Notes under the pieces: generated by a model
What the model was told of the DNA's origin: nothing
What the model saw: the letters and a program-made list of their open reading frames with translations, nothing else
Database searches by the model: none
Made by a program: the position numbers and the translations under genes
Assembly (NCBI GenBank): GCA_031422315.1
Contig: JANOQN010000085.1
Coordinates: 62,001 to 126,000 of the forward strand
Direction of reading: 5' to 3'
Source of the DNA: JANNYA01 sp031422315
GTDB taxonomy: Bacteria; Pseudomonadota; Gammaproteobacteria; Xanthomonadales; SZUA-5
DNA length: 64,000 nt
Shown here: piece by piece, positions 18,901-27,087 of the stretch
How the letters are laid out: each line of letters opens with the position of its first letter
Numbering within the stretch: the stretch's first letter is position 1

Positions 18901-19561
18901 GCCAACGAAAGCCATGACCGGCGCAGTCATTCGCGCGCCGTCAGGTGAGCTATTAGTCGGCATGCTGCCGGAAGTGTCAGAAATGCGCACTGTCATCACC
19001 AAGGATTTTGGCCCGTATATGCGCACCTTCCCCGGCGTGCGTGGCGGCACGATTCTAGGTAGCGGTGAAGTGGCACCCGTTATTGATGCCAGAGAGCTGA
19101 TCCGCAGCGTTTCTTCCTACCAGCCTTGGTCGATGCGCGATGAGCAATATCGGCAAGAACTTGCGAAAATGGTGCGTCGGCGCATTATTGTTGCGGACGA
19201 TTCGCTATCGGTACGCCGCTCGCTCAATCAGCTGCTCAGCGATGCTGGCTATGAAGTAACGCTAGCGCGTGATGGCTTGGAAGCACTTACGCTCGCCAAA
19301 ATGAGCTATCCAGATATCTTATTGGTCGATCTGGAAATGCCGCGCATGAACGGGCTGGAATTGGCTTCGCATTTACGTTTCCAAGAAAACGTGCGCGATA
19401 TGCCGATCATTATGATTACCTCTAGGGCCGGTGAAAAACATCAGCAGATGGCGAGCGAAGCCGGCATCAATGAAGTGGTGGCAAAACCGTATCAAGATGA
19501 TGCGCTGCTCAGTTTGATTGCATCGTATCTGGCGCAAGCGGATGCAAAAATGGCGGCTTAG
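15929..19561 (+). CDS. hybrid CheA-type kinase with C-terminal receiver, ChpA-like, system A
   Basis: 1210 residues. An N-terminal helical region (1-150) is followed by an acidic linker. One canonical phosphotransfer domain has HTLKGDANTVG (His about 458), followed by another acidic linker, a CheA dimerisation/ATPase core (LMHALRNAVDHGIEQ at about 791, DDGAGL, GRGIGLDVV), a CheW-like region and a receiver at 1085-1205 (IIVADDSLSVRRSLNQ, LLVDLEMPRMNG, ITSR, AKPY). It should autophosphorylate and feed the receivers at 11518 and 12448 or its own. It is half the length of system B ChpA and has one clear histidine module instead of several. No CheR or CheB gene accompanies it. Confidence 0.92.
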   Translation: MSSISPAAVEELLAQLDPWLAMLSAQPTEFDDLCVELNQELAACTKQYAQECQALNLRGLSNCFMLLVRGLEQLEKARAPISEDDSAQLILWLSGVQSYLRLELVEPSCLVTDLTELRWMPKLAPALIEALSLRLQEGLALLPMQVSVAAEVVETVKVSESDSIDAIDVDALQGFTFDDDDALGNAPAGTEIDEEIGFTDEPIDFVNLAGLAESDESESLVDDPVNREASAMPALAFGAEPSDDDAGPVWIATEEFQLVTETVQARLLPTLTALASDPASLADNYVETCYQIELLGNAFEVLSLPNASQMTARLLSVLHAPGADFPALILARAPALMSWVVALVDFCDNPDSSDARALIVDTIAHEDWIAPQSSAEVQALAIELARIHVGLDPKLKQARKIEVTDADMLLSPASDVMHNVLQGMLMELPGNAQSLSESIAEFISSGDIDAIDQARRVAHTLKGDANTVGIRGIATLTHALEDIFIEVAKNPGVPAKNFANLMTQAADCVSEMADHVLGRGEPPEDAREIAQEVLLVANQLMDGESIAELTLAGPARASELADDVDVAGIGDDSTNAQDKPAPQLVKFTPQAKVLDTAGVVDVPMLQIPADVLDRLLDFSSEALILLRQIDTQIKTVDESQVEMGRQRLQSEVYLADLDKLISIRGAALQSARVKGDVDPLELDQYNELYMVSRRLVEANSDEQTAKQAIEVAARRLTGLVNDQEKVQLELQDQLMRTRRVPVREFVGRFQRAVRQTAKMLDKEVELIVNGQDTLIDRLQMENLIDPLMHALRNAVDHGIEQQNMRMTRSKPIVGKVTLSFNRDNQFVTVKLVDDGAGLNYDRIRAKAISRGLIGAGDSITEDDLAQVILLPGFSTKEEVTQVSGRGIGLDVVYQRIQDLRGSLQIRSKQGAGTTMDIYLPTSTNSQYVALAKISPTNWVAVATDTVESFQLIEPANCSLVGDQLKWLHDGQLLNVSDLAALTLGQRTQATLPTKAMTGAVIRAPSGELLVGMLPEVSEMRTVITKDFGPYMRTFPGVRGGTILGSGEVAPVIDARELIRSVSSYQPWSMRDEQYRQELAKMVRRRIIVADDSLSVRRSLNQLLSDAGYEVTLARDGLEALTLAKMSYPDILLVDLEMPRMNGLELASHLRFQENVRDMPIIMITSRAGEKHQQMASEAGINEVVAKPYQDDALLSLIASYLAQADAKMAA

Positions 19562-19655
19562 CTCGCACGCCATATCCAAAAGAATCCGCTAGTGTGGTTT
19601 GGCTATCGGCATAGTGCAGAAAATTCCGGATAGCCCTGATCAACGAGGTGTCCAA

Positions 19656-21911
19656 ATGAAAATGATGTGGCATTTCATTTTTTTGGCAATCCTCGCCAGT
19701 CTGGGTTGCAGATCGGCGCATGCGCAGGATTTTCCGTTTGCGCGCCCGTATTTTGAAAACGTAGGCGATAGGGATTCAATACCCGGCGGCGTGGTCACCG
19801 CCATGGTACGCGCGCCGAACGGCCTATTGTGGCTTGGTACTCAATCCGGCCTTTTGCGCTATGACGGCTATCGTTTTAAGCAATACGAATTCGATCCACT
19901 CGACAGCAACTCTATTTCCGGCAATTTTATTAATGCGCTAGCTGCCACGCCAGACGGGCGTATTTGGATAGGCACCGCCAATGACGGCTTGTCAATCTTT
20001 GACCCCAGTACCGAGCAGTTTCGCAATTTCCGCAATAGCGCCTCGGACCGCACAAGCATTAGCGCAGGCGCGGTTACTGCATTTGCGCATTCAGATGAAG
20101 GCATGTGGATTGGCACTCAAACCGGCTTAACTCGGTTTGATTTGCAGCAGTCCATTTTTACGCATTTCCCTGCACAATTGCATGGCGCTAATCGGCCAAA
20201 TCTAGATCGTATTCGCAGCCTGCATTTAGATCGGCACGGCGATTTGTGGATTGGTACCTGGGACGGCGTGCGTTTTAAAGCAAAAACGTCCAGCGCTGCG
20301 GTGCTTTTTAAAAGCGAGCCAAACGAGCTTGGATTCGCCGGGCAAGTCATCAACACGATTTTGCACATGCAAGATGATTCAATTTGGATTGGCACACGCC
20401 AACATGGGCTAGCCAGCGTGCAGCATGATGGCATTAAGCTTATGCGTTTGAACATTGACGCAGTTCCAAAAGGGCTGGCGAGTAACCGAATCCAGGCCAT
20501 TTTACAGGCCAGCAGGACGGAAGTTTGGGTCGCGACTACCTCGGGTATCAACATACTGGATGCGGACAAATTTAGTGTATCGCAGCATTTTTCGAGCGAC
20601 AAAACGCAAATAGGCGCGTTGGCGCTAGATGCCATTGGCGCACTGACGATGGATAGCTCAGGGATGATTTGGGTTGGCACCTGGGGCGGCGGCTTGCAAA
20701 AAATCCAGCCAAGTAACCTAAGCTTTCGCAGCCTTCGAATGGACGCGAAAGGCGCTGCAGGGCTTAGTTTTGCCGATGTCCACGCCGCGTTGGAATTAAC
20801 CAATGGGAAAATCTGGATCGGCACCGGCGGCACCGGTATCGATATTTTCGATCGCCAGCTCGGCAGAATTGGCAATCACCCGGCGAGCGGGCCTGCAGGC
20901 AATGGGCTTAGCGATGGCATCGTGGTAGCCATGGTGCAGGCGAGTGAATCCGAAGTTTTTGTCGGCACCCAAACCGGCGGGCTGTTTCAGGCAAATCTAA
21001 ACACTGGAAAGTTTAAGCAAATTGGCCAAGCGGGCAGTGTTTCGGATCTGTTGATCGCAAGCGATGGCGCGCTGTGGTTAGGTGGCTCACAAGGCGTGGC
21101 GAAGCTAGATCGTTCGAAAAGCGATGCAGTGCCTGAGGTAGTCGTTGATACAGAAGGCAAGCCGGTGCTCGGGCAAGTTAATCCGCTAGTGCAAGATCAA
21201 GTAGGTCGAATTTGGGCCGGCAGTGCGGATGGCTTGCGGGTACTGCTGCCGGGCGAAACGCGCTTTCAAATCATTCGAAAAGATCCGTCGCGCGCGGATA
21301 GTCTGGTGCATAACTCGGTGTTTGGGCTATTAGTAGATCGCGCAGGAAATCTATGGGTTGCTACCGAACAGGGTATCGATAGAATGCTCTCGCTTGATCC
21401 AAGGACTTTTGACCCTGCTCGCGCTCAGTTTAGCCATATAAGCGCCGAGTTCGGCAGGCCCGGGCGTGATATGGGCGCGAATCTTCTGGAAGATGAGCAA
21501 GGCCGCATCTGGACTTATAACGCCGTGATTGATCTGGCTGAAAAGCGCATCTTCGATCTAACGCCCGCCGACGGTGTCGATATCGGCACTGCGTGGACTG
21601 GCGCTTACACCAAACTGCGAAACGGGCTGTTTTTGCACGGCGGCACCGAAGGACTGCTGATTGTTGATCCGCAGCGATTTAATCCTTGGGATTTCGCGCC
21701 TGAAGTGGTGGCGACTGAGCTTCGCATCAATGGACTGAACCAGCCGGTGGCGCAACTGGGGCGAAGCGGTGCCGCGTCCGGCATGACTTTAAGCCCGAAG
21801 CAGCGCAGCTTTAGTGTGGAGTTCGCCGCACTCGATTTTTCTAGCCCGCAAGATAATCGCTATCGCTATCGTTTGGAGGTTGGATTGAAGCTGGCATTGG
21901 CCAGCGCTTAG
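19656..21911 (+). CDS. two-component-type propeller sensor, N-terminal part of a frameshifted histidine kinase
   Basis: ATG 19656 (after GAGGTG) begins a signal peptide, MKMMWHFIFLAILASLG to SAHAQ. About a dozen regulator-propeller repeats follow (xIWIGTxxGLxxFD type, e.g. LWLGTQSGLLRYDG, RIWIGTANDGLSIFD, MIWVGTWGGGLQKI, NLWVATEQGIDRM), enough for two seven-bladed propellers in the periplasm. A Y_Y_Y beta domain starts near 21780 (SVEFAALDFSSPQDNRYRYRLE) and is cut at 21879-21880. The frame then runs 11 codons to a stop. In the other frame WIEAGIGQRLASYSNLNPGR continues the same domain into the kinase at 21944, so this is the front of one broken gene. Confidence 0.85.
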   Translation: MKMMWHFIFLAILASLGCRSAHAQDFPFARPYFENVGDRDSIPGGVVTAMVRAPNGLLWLGTQSGLLRYDGYRFKQYEFDPLDSNSISGNFINALAATPDGRIWIGTANDGLSIFDPSTEQFRNFRNSASDRTSISAGAVTAFAHSDEGMWIGTQTGLTRFDLQQSIFTHFPAQLHGANRPNLDRIRSLHLDRHGDLWIGTWDGVRFKAKTSSAAVLFKSEPNELGFAGQVINTILHMQDDSIWIGTRQHGLASVQHDGIKLMRLNIDAVPKGLASNRIQAILQASRTEVWVATTSGINILDADKFSVSQHFSSDKTQIGALALDAIGALTMDSSGMIWVGTWGGGLQKIQPSNLSFRSLRMDAKGAAGLSFADVHAALELTNGKIWIGTGGTGIDIFDRQLGRIGNHPASGPAGNGLSDGIVVAMVQASESEVFVGTQTGGLFQANLNTGKFKQIGQAGSVSDLLIASDGALWLGGSQGVAKLDRSKSDAVPEVVVDTEGKPVLGQVNPLVQDQVGRIWAGSADGLRVLLPGETRFQIIRKDPSRADSLVHNSVFGLLVDRAGNLWVATEQGIDRMLSLDPRTFDPARAQFSHISAEFGRPGRDMGANLLEDEQGRIWTYNAVIDLAEKRIFDLTPADGVDIGTAWTGAYTKLRNGLFLHGGTEGLLIVDPQRFNPWDFAPEVVATELRINGLNQPVAQLGRSGAASGMTLSPKQRSFSVEFAALDFSSPQDNRYRYRLEVGLKLALASA

Positions 21912-21943
21912 CGAGTTACAGCAATCTAAATCCAGGGCGTTAC

Positions 21944-23011
21944 GTGCTCAAAGTGCAGGGCAGTAACCGTATTGGTGTTTGGAGCCCGCACAGTTTAAAA
22001 ATTCCAATTCGCGTGCTGCCATCGTTTTGGCAAACGCCTTGGTTTATTGCTTTGGTGTTCGCCAGTGCGTTAGCGCTCGCATGGTTAATACTGCGTTGGC
22101 GTACGCACGCGTTGCACCGTTCTGCGGATCGCCTGCAAGGCTTGGTTCTAGAGCGCACCGCCTTGCTAGAATCCTCGAATGCCAGCTTGCAAAGCGCTAA
22201 TTCAGCGCTCGAAACCGCGCAGCAGCGACTGATTGCAACCCAAGAAAAGCTATTGTTCCAGGAAAAAATGGCAGGCATGGCGCAGCTGGTCGCGGGTGTC
22301 GCGCATGAGGTCAATACGCCGCTCGGCATCGCCGTTACTGCCAGTAGTTTCTTGCAGCAGCGCGCAAGCGAGCTTACTCAGCAGCTCGAATCCGGCAGCT
22401 TGCGCAAAAGTGAGCTTGAGCGTTTTGCAAGCGATGCGGACAGCTCAAGCCAGCTATTGGGCGCGCAACTGCAGCGTGCGGTCAGCCTCATCACGCAGTT
22501 CAAGCAGCTGTCATTCCAGCAAAATTTTGACGCGCACCAGAGCCGCCAGTTAGCTGAGGTAATTAACGATGCCATTCGAACGGTAGCGCCGCATTTTGCC
22601 AACGGGTTTATTCAATTGGACTATGCCGGTGCGCCCGATATTTGGCTGGAAACCTACACCGGCGCGCTGGCGCAAGTCATCAGTCAGCTACTGCAAAACG
22701 CATTGACGCACGCCTTTGCGCCCGAGCAAGCTGGCAAAATTACCCTGAGCTGCGCGCTGCTTGAATCAGCCGAAAACCCCGAAATCGAGATAATTGTCGC
22801 CGATGATGGCATAGGCATAGACAGCGCGCAGCAAGCTAAAGTATTCGAGCCGTTTTTCACCACCAAGCGCAATCTAGGCAGCACCGGACTCGGCTTGCAT
22901 ATCGCATTTAATTTGGTCACCGCACGACTAGGCGGCAGCATTTCGGTGCTCAGCACGCCGAACAAAGGCTCAATTTTTACTGTGCAATTGCCAGCGCGAT
23001 TGCCTAAATGA
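21944..23011 (+). CDS. histidine kinase part separated from its propeller sensor by a frameshift
   Basis: 355 residues from GTG 21944; coding similarity really starts at 21881 in this frame. It contains the end of the Y_Y_Y domain (RYVLKVQGSNRIGVWSP), a transmembrane helix (WFIALVFASALALAWLILRW), a coiled segment, the phospho-acceptor box AGVAHEVNTPLG, an N box (LLQNALTHAF), and G boxes ADDGIGID and GLGLHIAFNLV. The kinase core looks intact. There is no good ribosome-binding site at 21944, so expression would need frameshifting, reinitiation or a sequencing error. No C-terminal receiver is present; the next gene is convergent. Confidence 0.82.
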   Translation: MLKVQGSNRIGVWSPHSLKIPIRVLPSFWQTPWFIALVFASALALAWLILRWRTHALHRSADRLQGLVLERTALLESSNASLQSANSALETAQQRLIATQEKLLFQEKMAGMAQLVAGVAHEVNTPLGIAVTASSFLQQRASELTQQLESGSLRKSELERFASDADSSSQLLGAQLQRAVSLITQFKQLSFQQNFDAHQSRQLAEVINDAIRTVAPHFANGFIQLDYAGAPDIWLETYTGALAQVISQLLQNALTHAFAPEQAGKITLSCALLESAENPEIEIIVADDGIGIDSAQQAKVFEPFFTTKRNLGSTGLGLHIAFNLVTARLGGSISVLSTPNKGSIFTVQLPARLPK

Positions 23012-23121
23012 GGAGCGCGCAAAATATTTGCATCATCAAGTTTGAGGTTTTGCCCTTTGAAAGTTTCCAGGCGAGCGGCATTTTGTAACGTTAGTCAAAA
23101 ACGCCTGCTAAACCCGAACAA

Positions 23122-24039
23122 TCATGCCTTGCAATCGACATAGCGACTCGGCGCTTTACGCAACTTCTTTTTACTGCGCGCCGAAGCCGCCGCAAAGCCC
23201 AGCGCCAGCTCCGATTTACGCGGCGGTTTGTGCATCCATAGTTTGATCCAGTCAAAGTCATCGCTTGAATCAGGCACTGAACTCGACAAGAGTGCCAGCA
23301 GCGGCTGGCTCGGAGCGGAAATTCGAAGGTTGCGGGCAAATTGCAGTCCCAACGCACCGCGCAAATCCGCATCGATTAACACCAGCGCAAAGTCATGCTG
23401 TTTGCACAGCATCACCGCTTCATCAGGCTCGTTACATTCAACCACGACATGGCCAAAATCTTGCACGGCCAGCTTGGTTTGGTGGCGGGTGTCGGTATCA
23501 GATGACAGCACCAAAACTTTCGGGCCAGCGCCTAAATCGAGCTGGCTTAGACGCACCGTTTGAATCGGAATCGTGCAGCGCCATTGGCTATCCTCTGCAC
23601 TCAATACGCACTGCATGGGTGCAAGCCATGCGCTGAGCTGCAGCCATTGACTGCTGGAAACCAATGCCAGCGCACAGCTGTCGCACTCCAAGATAATTTC
23701 TAACGAATTTTTCGCTTGCCCGCGCAAAATATCTAAGTGGAGCGCCGCTTGCGATAGGTTTGCAAGCGCTAAGCGCACCATTGAACTCATGACCGCAGTT
23801 GGGTCAACCCGCCCCAGCGCAATGTAGGGCGGTGCAAGTGGATCTACCGCCCATGACAGCACCACGCCACGTCCGGCGGCGTCCATCGCTAAATCATCCA
23901 GCGCTAAGGAAACTAGCCCTACAAGCGAACACACGGGTGCGTCTACCGGCAGAACCGGCGCTGGCGTAAGCGAATTTGGCGTTGGGAGCGCCGCAATATC
24001 AAGTTGCGGTGCGGCGATTTGCAGGGAATCGGCGGACAT
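23122..24039 (-). CDS. degenerate ATPase-receiver signalling protein
   Basis: 305 residues with no confident family match. Residues 40-165 read like a decayed histidine-kinase ATPase domain (DAAGRGVVLSWAVDP, a RVDPTAVMSSMVRLALANLS segment where a N box would be) without a recognisable N or G box. Residues about 172-290 look like a receiver: KVLVLSSDTDTRHQ at the acidic pocket, LVLIDADLRGALGLQ at the phospho-acceptor Asp, LLSSS, MHKPPRK. The acidic pair is altered (SSDTD instead of DD) but the acceptor Asp and Lys seem retained. It may be an output or decoy partner of the neighbouring signalling genes; this is inference from position. Confidence 0.65.
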   Translation of the reverse strand: MSADSLQIAAPQLDIAALPTPNSLTPAPVLPVDAPVCSLVGLVSLALDDLAMDAAGRGVVLSWAVDPLAPPYIALGRVDPTAVMSSMVRLALANLSQAALHLDILRGQAKNSLEIILECDSCALALVSSSQWLQLSAWLAPMQCVLSAEDSQWRCTIPIQTVRLSQLDLGAGPKVLVLSSDTDTRHQTKLAVQDFGHVVVECNEPDEAVMLCKQHDFALVLIDADLRGALGLQFARNLRISAPSQPLLALLSSSVPDSSDDFDWIKLWMHKPPRKSELALGFAAASARSKKKLRKAPSRYVDCKA

Positions 24040-24282
24040 GAGTTCAATGGCAAGGCAGGTGCGCAGCGTAGCGCAGCATGCAAAAACTTGAGCGCAAAAA
24101 ATTGTACGTTGGCGCGATCAGGGTTTAAACATTCACATGAGCAGTCAGCCGCTAGCATTCACTTGAAACAACACAGCTATCAGGATTCTCTGAGCCAAAC
24201 TTAAACAAAATAATGACACCGCTGCTAAAGCGCAGCTTTGGATTGACATGCTCGGCTGAGTGGCTATTATTCGCGGCTCGTT

Positions 24283-24358
<76 letters not shown>

Positions 24359-24393
24359 AATTGGCAGCCTGATAGAGAGGCTAGTTGTTTTGA

Positions 24394-24418
24394 AACCTCG
24401 GTCTTCCGGGGTTTTTTT
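24394..24418 (+). terminator. rho-independent terminator after tRNA-Gly
   Basis: Eight-base stem aacctcgg / ccggggtt (one G-T pair) with loop tctt, running directly into seven T residues. It separates the two tRNA genes, so tRNA-Cys must be reached by read-through or have its own promoter. Confidence 0.75.
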
Positions 24419-24447
24419 CTGTAGGGCCGCCAAAGTGCGGCACCACC

Positions 24448-24521
24448 GGCCTGGTGGCAGAGTGGTCATGTAGCGGCCTGCAAAGCCGCGTACGCCGGTT
24501 CGATTCCGACCCAGGCCTCCA
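24448..24521 (+). tRNA. tRNA-Cys (anticodon GCA)
   Basis: 74 bases with an encoded CCA end. Acceptor ggcctgg pairs with ccaggcc and the discriminator base is U, as tRNA-Cys requires. Anticodon stem gcggc/gccgc carries loop ctGCAaa, and the T loop is gttcgat. Gly-Cys tRNA pairs are a common gammaproteobacterial cluster. Confidence 0.97.
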
Positions 24522-24554
24522 TTTGTTGCACGTTGATGCAGCACAATGGCTTCA

Positions 24555-24580
24555 AGCCGCTGACTTCAGCGGCTTTTTTT
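24555..24580 (+). terminator. rho-independent terminator after tRNA-Cys
   Basis: Nine-base perfect inverted repeat agccgctga / tcagcggct followed by seven T residues. The remaining stretch to the convergent tonB-like gene at 24811 holds no gene I can see. Confidence 0.85.
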
Positions 24581-24810
24581 ATGTGCGCCCAGCATGGGCG
24601 CACTTCGGACTTAATCTTCTGCCGTTTGTGACGTAAAGTTGCGCCAATAGTTTTAAAAACGGCAATTGACTGCCTCCAACTCCCGACAAACGTTTGGATT
24701 CATTGAAGGTTTTCAGCATTTTCAAGTCACCAGTGCTTAAATACTCGCCTGTGCGGGTATGACGACATAGCGATTCTGTGCGGCTCCAGGCGCGCGTTAA
24801 CGCTGCGTAC

Positions 24811-25701
24811 TCAATTCGACGTCAACACATTGCCCGGCAAGAACTGCCAGGTGCGGGTGATGTGCAAAATATCGTAGCTATCGCCGGGTACGTCAGGCAC
24901 GGCGGAGTAGGGTCCGGCTAGCTCGACAATGCGGATGGCGGCATCATCCAATACTGATTCGCCGGAGCTTTGAATCAGCTCGACTTTGGCGATTGTGCCG
25001 TCTCTACGAATGCTGACGGCTAGCACTAAGCTACCCAGCAAATTGCGCTCACGAGCTTCCGGTGGGTAGTTGATATTGCCGACGCGCTCAACTCTTGCCA
25101 CCCACGATTGCATGTAGCTGGCGTAGGCATATTCTTGCGTGTTGGCGGAGATAAATTTGAGTTTTGGACGCTTGGCATAAGCCTGTTGAGTTTTACTGAT
25201 TTCAGCTTGCAGGCGCGCCATTTCGGCGTCGCGCTCCATTAACTCGGGCGCTTCGGGCAAGTCCAGCGCGGCTTGTTCGCGAATTTCGGTGCGTGCGGGG
25301 ATCTTTTGTTCACTCGTTGCCACAGTAATCACATCTGGCGCGGATTCCTGCCTAACTTGCGGCGTTGGCGCACCCGCTTGCACTTCGACAGGTGCAATGC
25401 CGTCTTCTGGTTTCGGCACGTTAGAGGAAAACAAGTCTGATGGCCTGGATTTTTCGTCCGAATCGCCACCGCCTTGTTGATTCGCCTGCGCTAAAAAATC
25501 GGCTTTTTCAGTTTTTGTGTCGCTCTTGGTTTGCACCAAAATCACATCTAGCATCGACACGTCAATTGCCTGCTCCGGTTCGGGCGCAAACGTCACGCCG
25601 AGTGCCGCCACCGCATGCAAAATTCCGGCTAGCAATACGGTAATGCTGAGCCGATCATGCGGACCAATTTTTGGACGAGATTTTGCTTTGTCGGCGCTCA
25701 T
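24811..25701 (-). CDS. TonB-family energy transducer
   Basis: 296 residues. A short cytoplasmic N-terminus precedes one transmembrane helix (about 19-40, SITVLLAGILHAVAALGVTF). A Pro/Gln/Ala-rich periplasmic linker with a coiled stretch (MERDAEMARLQAEISKTQQ) follows. The C-terminal TonB domain includes YPPEARERNLLGSLVLAVSI, DGTIAKVELIQSSGESVLDD and AIRIVELAGPYSAVP. It lies 10 bases after gshB and opposite pilG. The same neighbourhood in Pseudomonas contains tonB3, which is needed for twitching motility. By that synteny this protein may serve type IV pilus function rather than iron uptake, which remains an inference. Confidence 0.9.
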   Translation of the reverse strand: MSADKAKSRPKIGPHDRLSITVLLAGILHAVAALGVTFAPEPEQAIDVSMLDVILVQTKSDTKTEKADFLAQANQQGGGDSDEKSRPSDLFSSNVPKPEDGIAPVEVQAGAPTPQVRQESAPDVITVATSEQKIPARTEIREQAALDLPEAPELMERDAEMARLQAEISKTQQAYAKRPKLKFISANTQEYAYASYMQSWVARVERVGNINYPPEARERNLLGSLVLAVSIRRDGTIAKVELIQSSGESVLDDAAIRIVELAGPYSAVPDVPGDSYDILHITRTWQFLPGNVLTSN

Positions 25702-25711
25702 TGCAGCAAGA

Positions 25712-26659
25712 TTACTTTAAGTAAGTTTCTAGAGCGTCGAACAAATCGCCGGCAATATCAAGCTGATAGGCTTTATCGAGTTCCCGGATACAAGTCGGGC
25801 TGGTCACGTTAATCTCGGTCAAGTAATCACCAATCACGTCCAAGCCGACAAAATACAGGCCAAGTTTTTTTAGCGTTGGGCCGATTTCGCTTGCGATTTC
25901 CAGATCACGCTCGCTAAGTGGCTGTGGCACGCCTAGGCCGCCTTTGGCAAGATTGCCGCGAAATTCCTGGCCCTGTGGCACGCGCGCTAGAGCGTAGGGC
26001 ACAGGTTTGCCGTCAATCATCAAAATGCGCTTGTCGCCTTGTTTGATTTGAGGCAAGTATTTTTGCACCAGCGCAAGTTCAGTGCCATTTTGCGTCAGGG
26101 TTTCTAAAATCACGTTGACGTTCGGATCGTTTGGCTCAATCGAAAAGATGGAGCTGCCGCCCATGGCATCAAGCGGTTTGCCAACACAGCGCCCGTTCGC
26201 TTGAATAAACTCGCGAAGGCGTGCTGCATCTCTTGCGACGACGGTGGCCGGGCAAAATTGCGGAAAGCTCAACGCAAATAATTTTTCATTTGCGTCGCGC
26301 ACCGACTGCGGGCGATTGACTACCAGCGCACCCTGGCGTTCGGCCAAATCGAGCATGTGCGTGTCGTGCAGATATTGCGTATCGAACGGCGGATCTTTGC
26401 GCGCAAGAATGATGTCAAGCTCGCCCAAGCGCATATTTACCGGCTCGCCAAGCGTAAAGAAATGCAGCGCGTCAGTAAAAACTTGAAGTGGCAAAAGCCT
26501 GCCCATTGCTGTGCCCTGATCCAACCAAAGCCCGCTTTGTTCTAGGTAAAACAGCGTATATCCGCGCTTTTGCGCGGCCAACAGCATTGCAAATGTTGAG
26601 TCTTTAGTTATGTTGATGTGCTGGATCGGGTCCATCAGTACTGCAAGCGTACGAGCCAT
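25712..26659 (-). CDS. gshB: glutathione synthetase
   Basis: 315 residues from ATG 26659, close to E. coli GshB (316); an in-frame TTG at 26674 is less likely. It ligates gamma-glutamylcysteine and glycine with ATP in the cytoplasm. ATP-grasp features are visible: LAVLMDPIQHINITKDSTFAM at the start, GKPLDAMGGSSIF, LVQKYLPQIKQGDKRI, ARVPQGQEFRGNLAKGG and NVTSPTCIRELD at the C-terminus. It begins a gshB-tonB pair divergent from pilG, the order known from Pseudomonas and related genomes. Confidence 0.96.
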   Translation of the reverse strand: MARTLAVLMDPIQHINITKDSTFAMLLAAQKRGYTLFYLEQSGLWLDQGTAMGRLLPLQVFTDALHFFTLGEPVNMRLGELDIILARKDPPFDTQYLHDTHMLDLAERQGALVVNRPQSVRDANEKLFALSFPQFCPATVVARDAARLREFIQANGRCVGKPLDAMGGSSIFSIEPNDPNVNVILETLTQNGTELALVQKYLPQIKQGDKRILMIDGKPVPYALARVPQGQEFRGNLAKGGLGVPQPLSERDLEIASEIGPTLKKLGLYFVGLDVIGDYLTEINVTSPTCIRELDKAYQLDIAGDLFDALETYLK

Positions 26660-27087
26660 GAGAAATTTTGCCAAAAAAAGAAGGGATGAACGATAAGGTT
26701 TAGTTGTTTCTGCTGTATAAATACAGCATTGTTCGCGTTAATGTTGTGGCACTGCAGTATCGATAGAAAAAGTAAAGCGCTAGCCTTTGCAAACACTTAG
26801 CGCGGTATCTTGACAGAGAGTCGCAGCACCGCTAAACAGTCATTCAGGATTTGCGCGCAGTATGCGAGCAAGGTTTCAAAAGTTTTGCGCCGCACTGTGC
26901 GGTCAAGATTATCAAGATCGGGTCGCAAGTTGCGACCAAGTTTTTCTGGCTCTGTCTGCGGCATGCAGGTAACCATTTGGAAGTTCGGTTTGAAGTTTTT
27001 TTTTCAAATTTGTTTTCTCAAGTTTGTTTTTTCAAGTTTGTTTTTTTGCGAGCGCATACAGTGGAAGAAGAAAATACTAAAGGCGGC
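26660..27087. promoter_or_regulatory. gshB/pilG divergent intergenic region with symmetrical sites
   Basis: A 428-base region that must hold the promoters of gshB and the pil-chp operon. It contains a perfect palindrome tgctgtataaatacagca (26711-26728), a palindrome ccgcactgtgcgg (26890-26902), a perfect ggtcgcaagttgcgacc (26921-26937) followed by aagttttt, and a T-rich tandem repeat (26994-27048). I cannot pinpoint -10/-35 boxes. Upstream extension of the pilG frame through here is noise. Confidence 0.6.
26994..27048 (+). repeat. T-rich tandem repeat in the pilG leader
   Basis: Three to four imperfect copies of a 14-15 base unit (ttttttcaagtttg and variants caaatttg, ctcaagtttg), ending in a T run 40 bases before the pilG start. 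It could form an unstructured U-rich leader or a curved DNA tract. Confidence 0.75.

Noticed and set aside
21912..21950. Independent start of a normal, shorter histidine kinase at 21944
   Set aside because: The reading frame is already meaningful upstream from 21881 and continues the Y_Y_Y domain; there is no ribosome site at 21944.
26711..26728. LexA (SOS) box upstream of gshB
   Set aside because: The CTGT and ACAG halves are six bases apart instead of eight, so it does not fit the standard gammaproteobacterial SOS box.
26851..27087. 80-residue N-terminal extension of PilG
   Set aside because: It covers palindromes and T-rich repeats and gives Phe-rich nonsense; known PilG proteins begin near ATG 27088 or GTG 27061.
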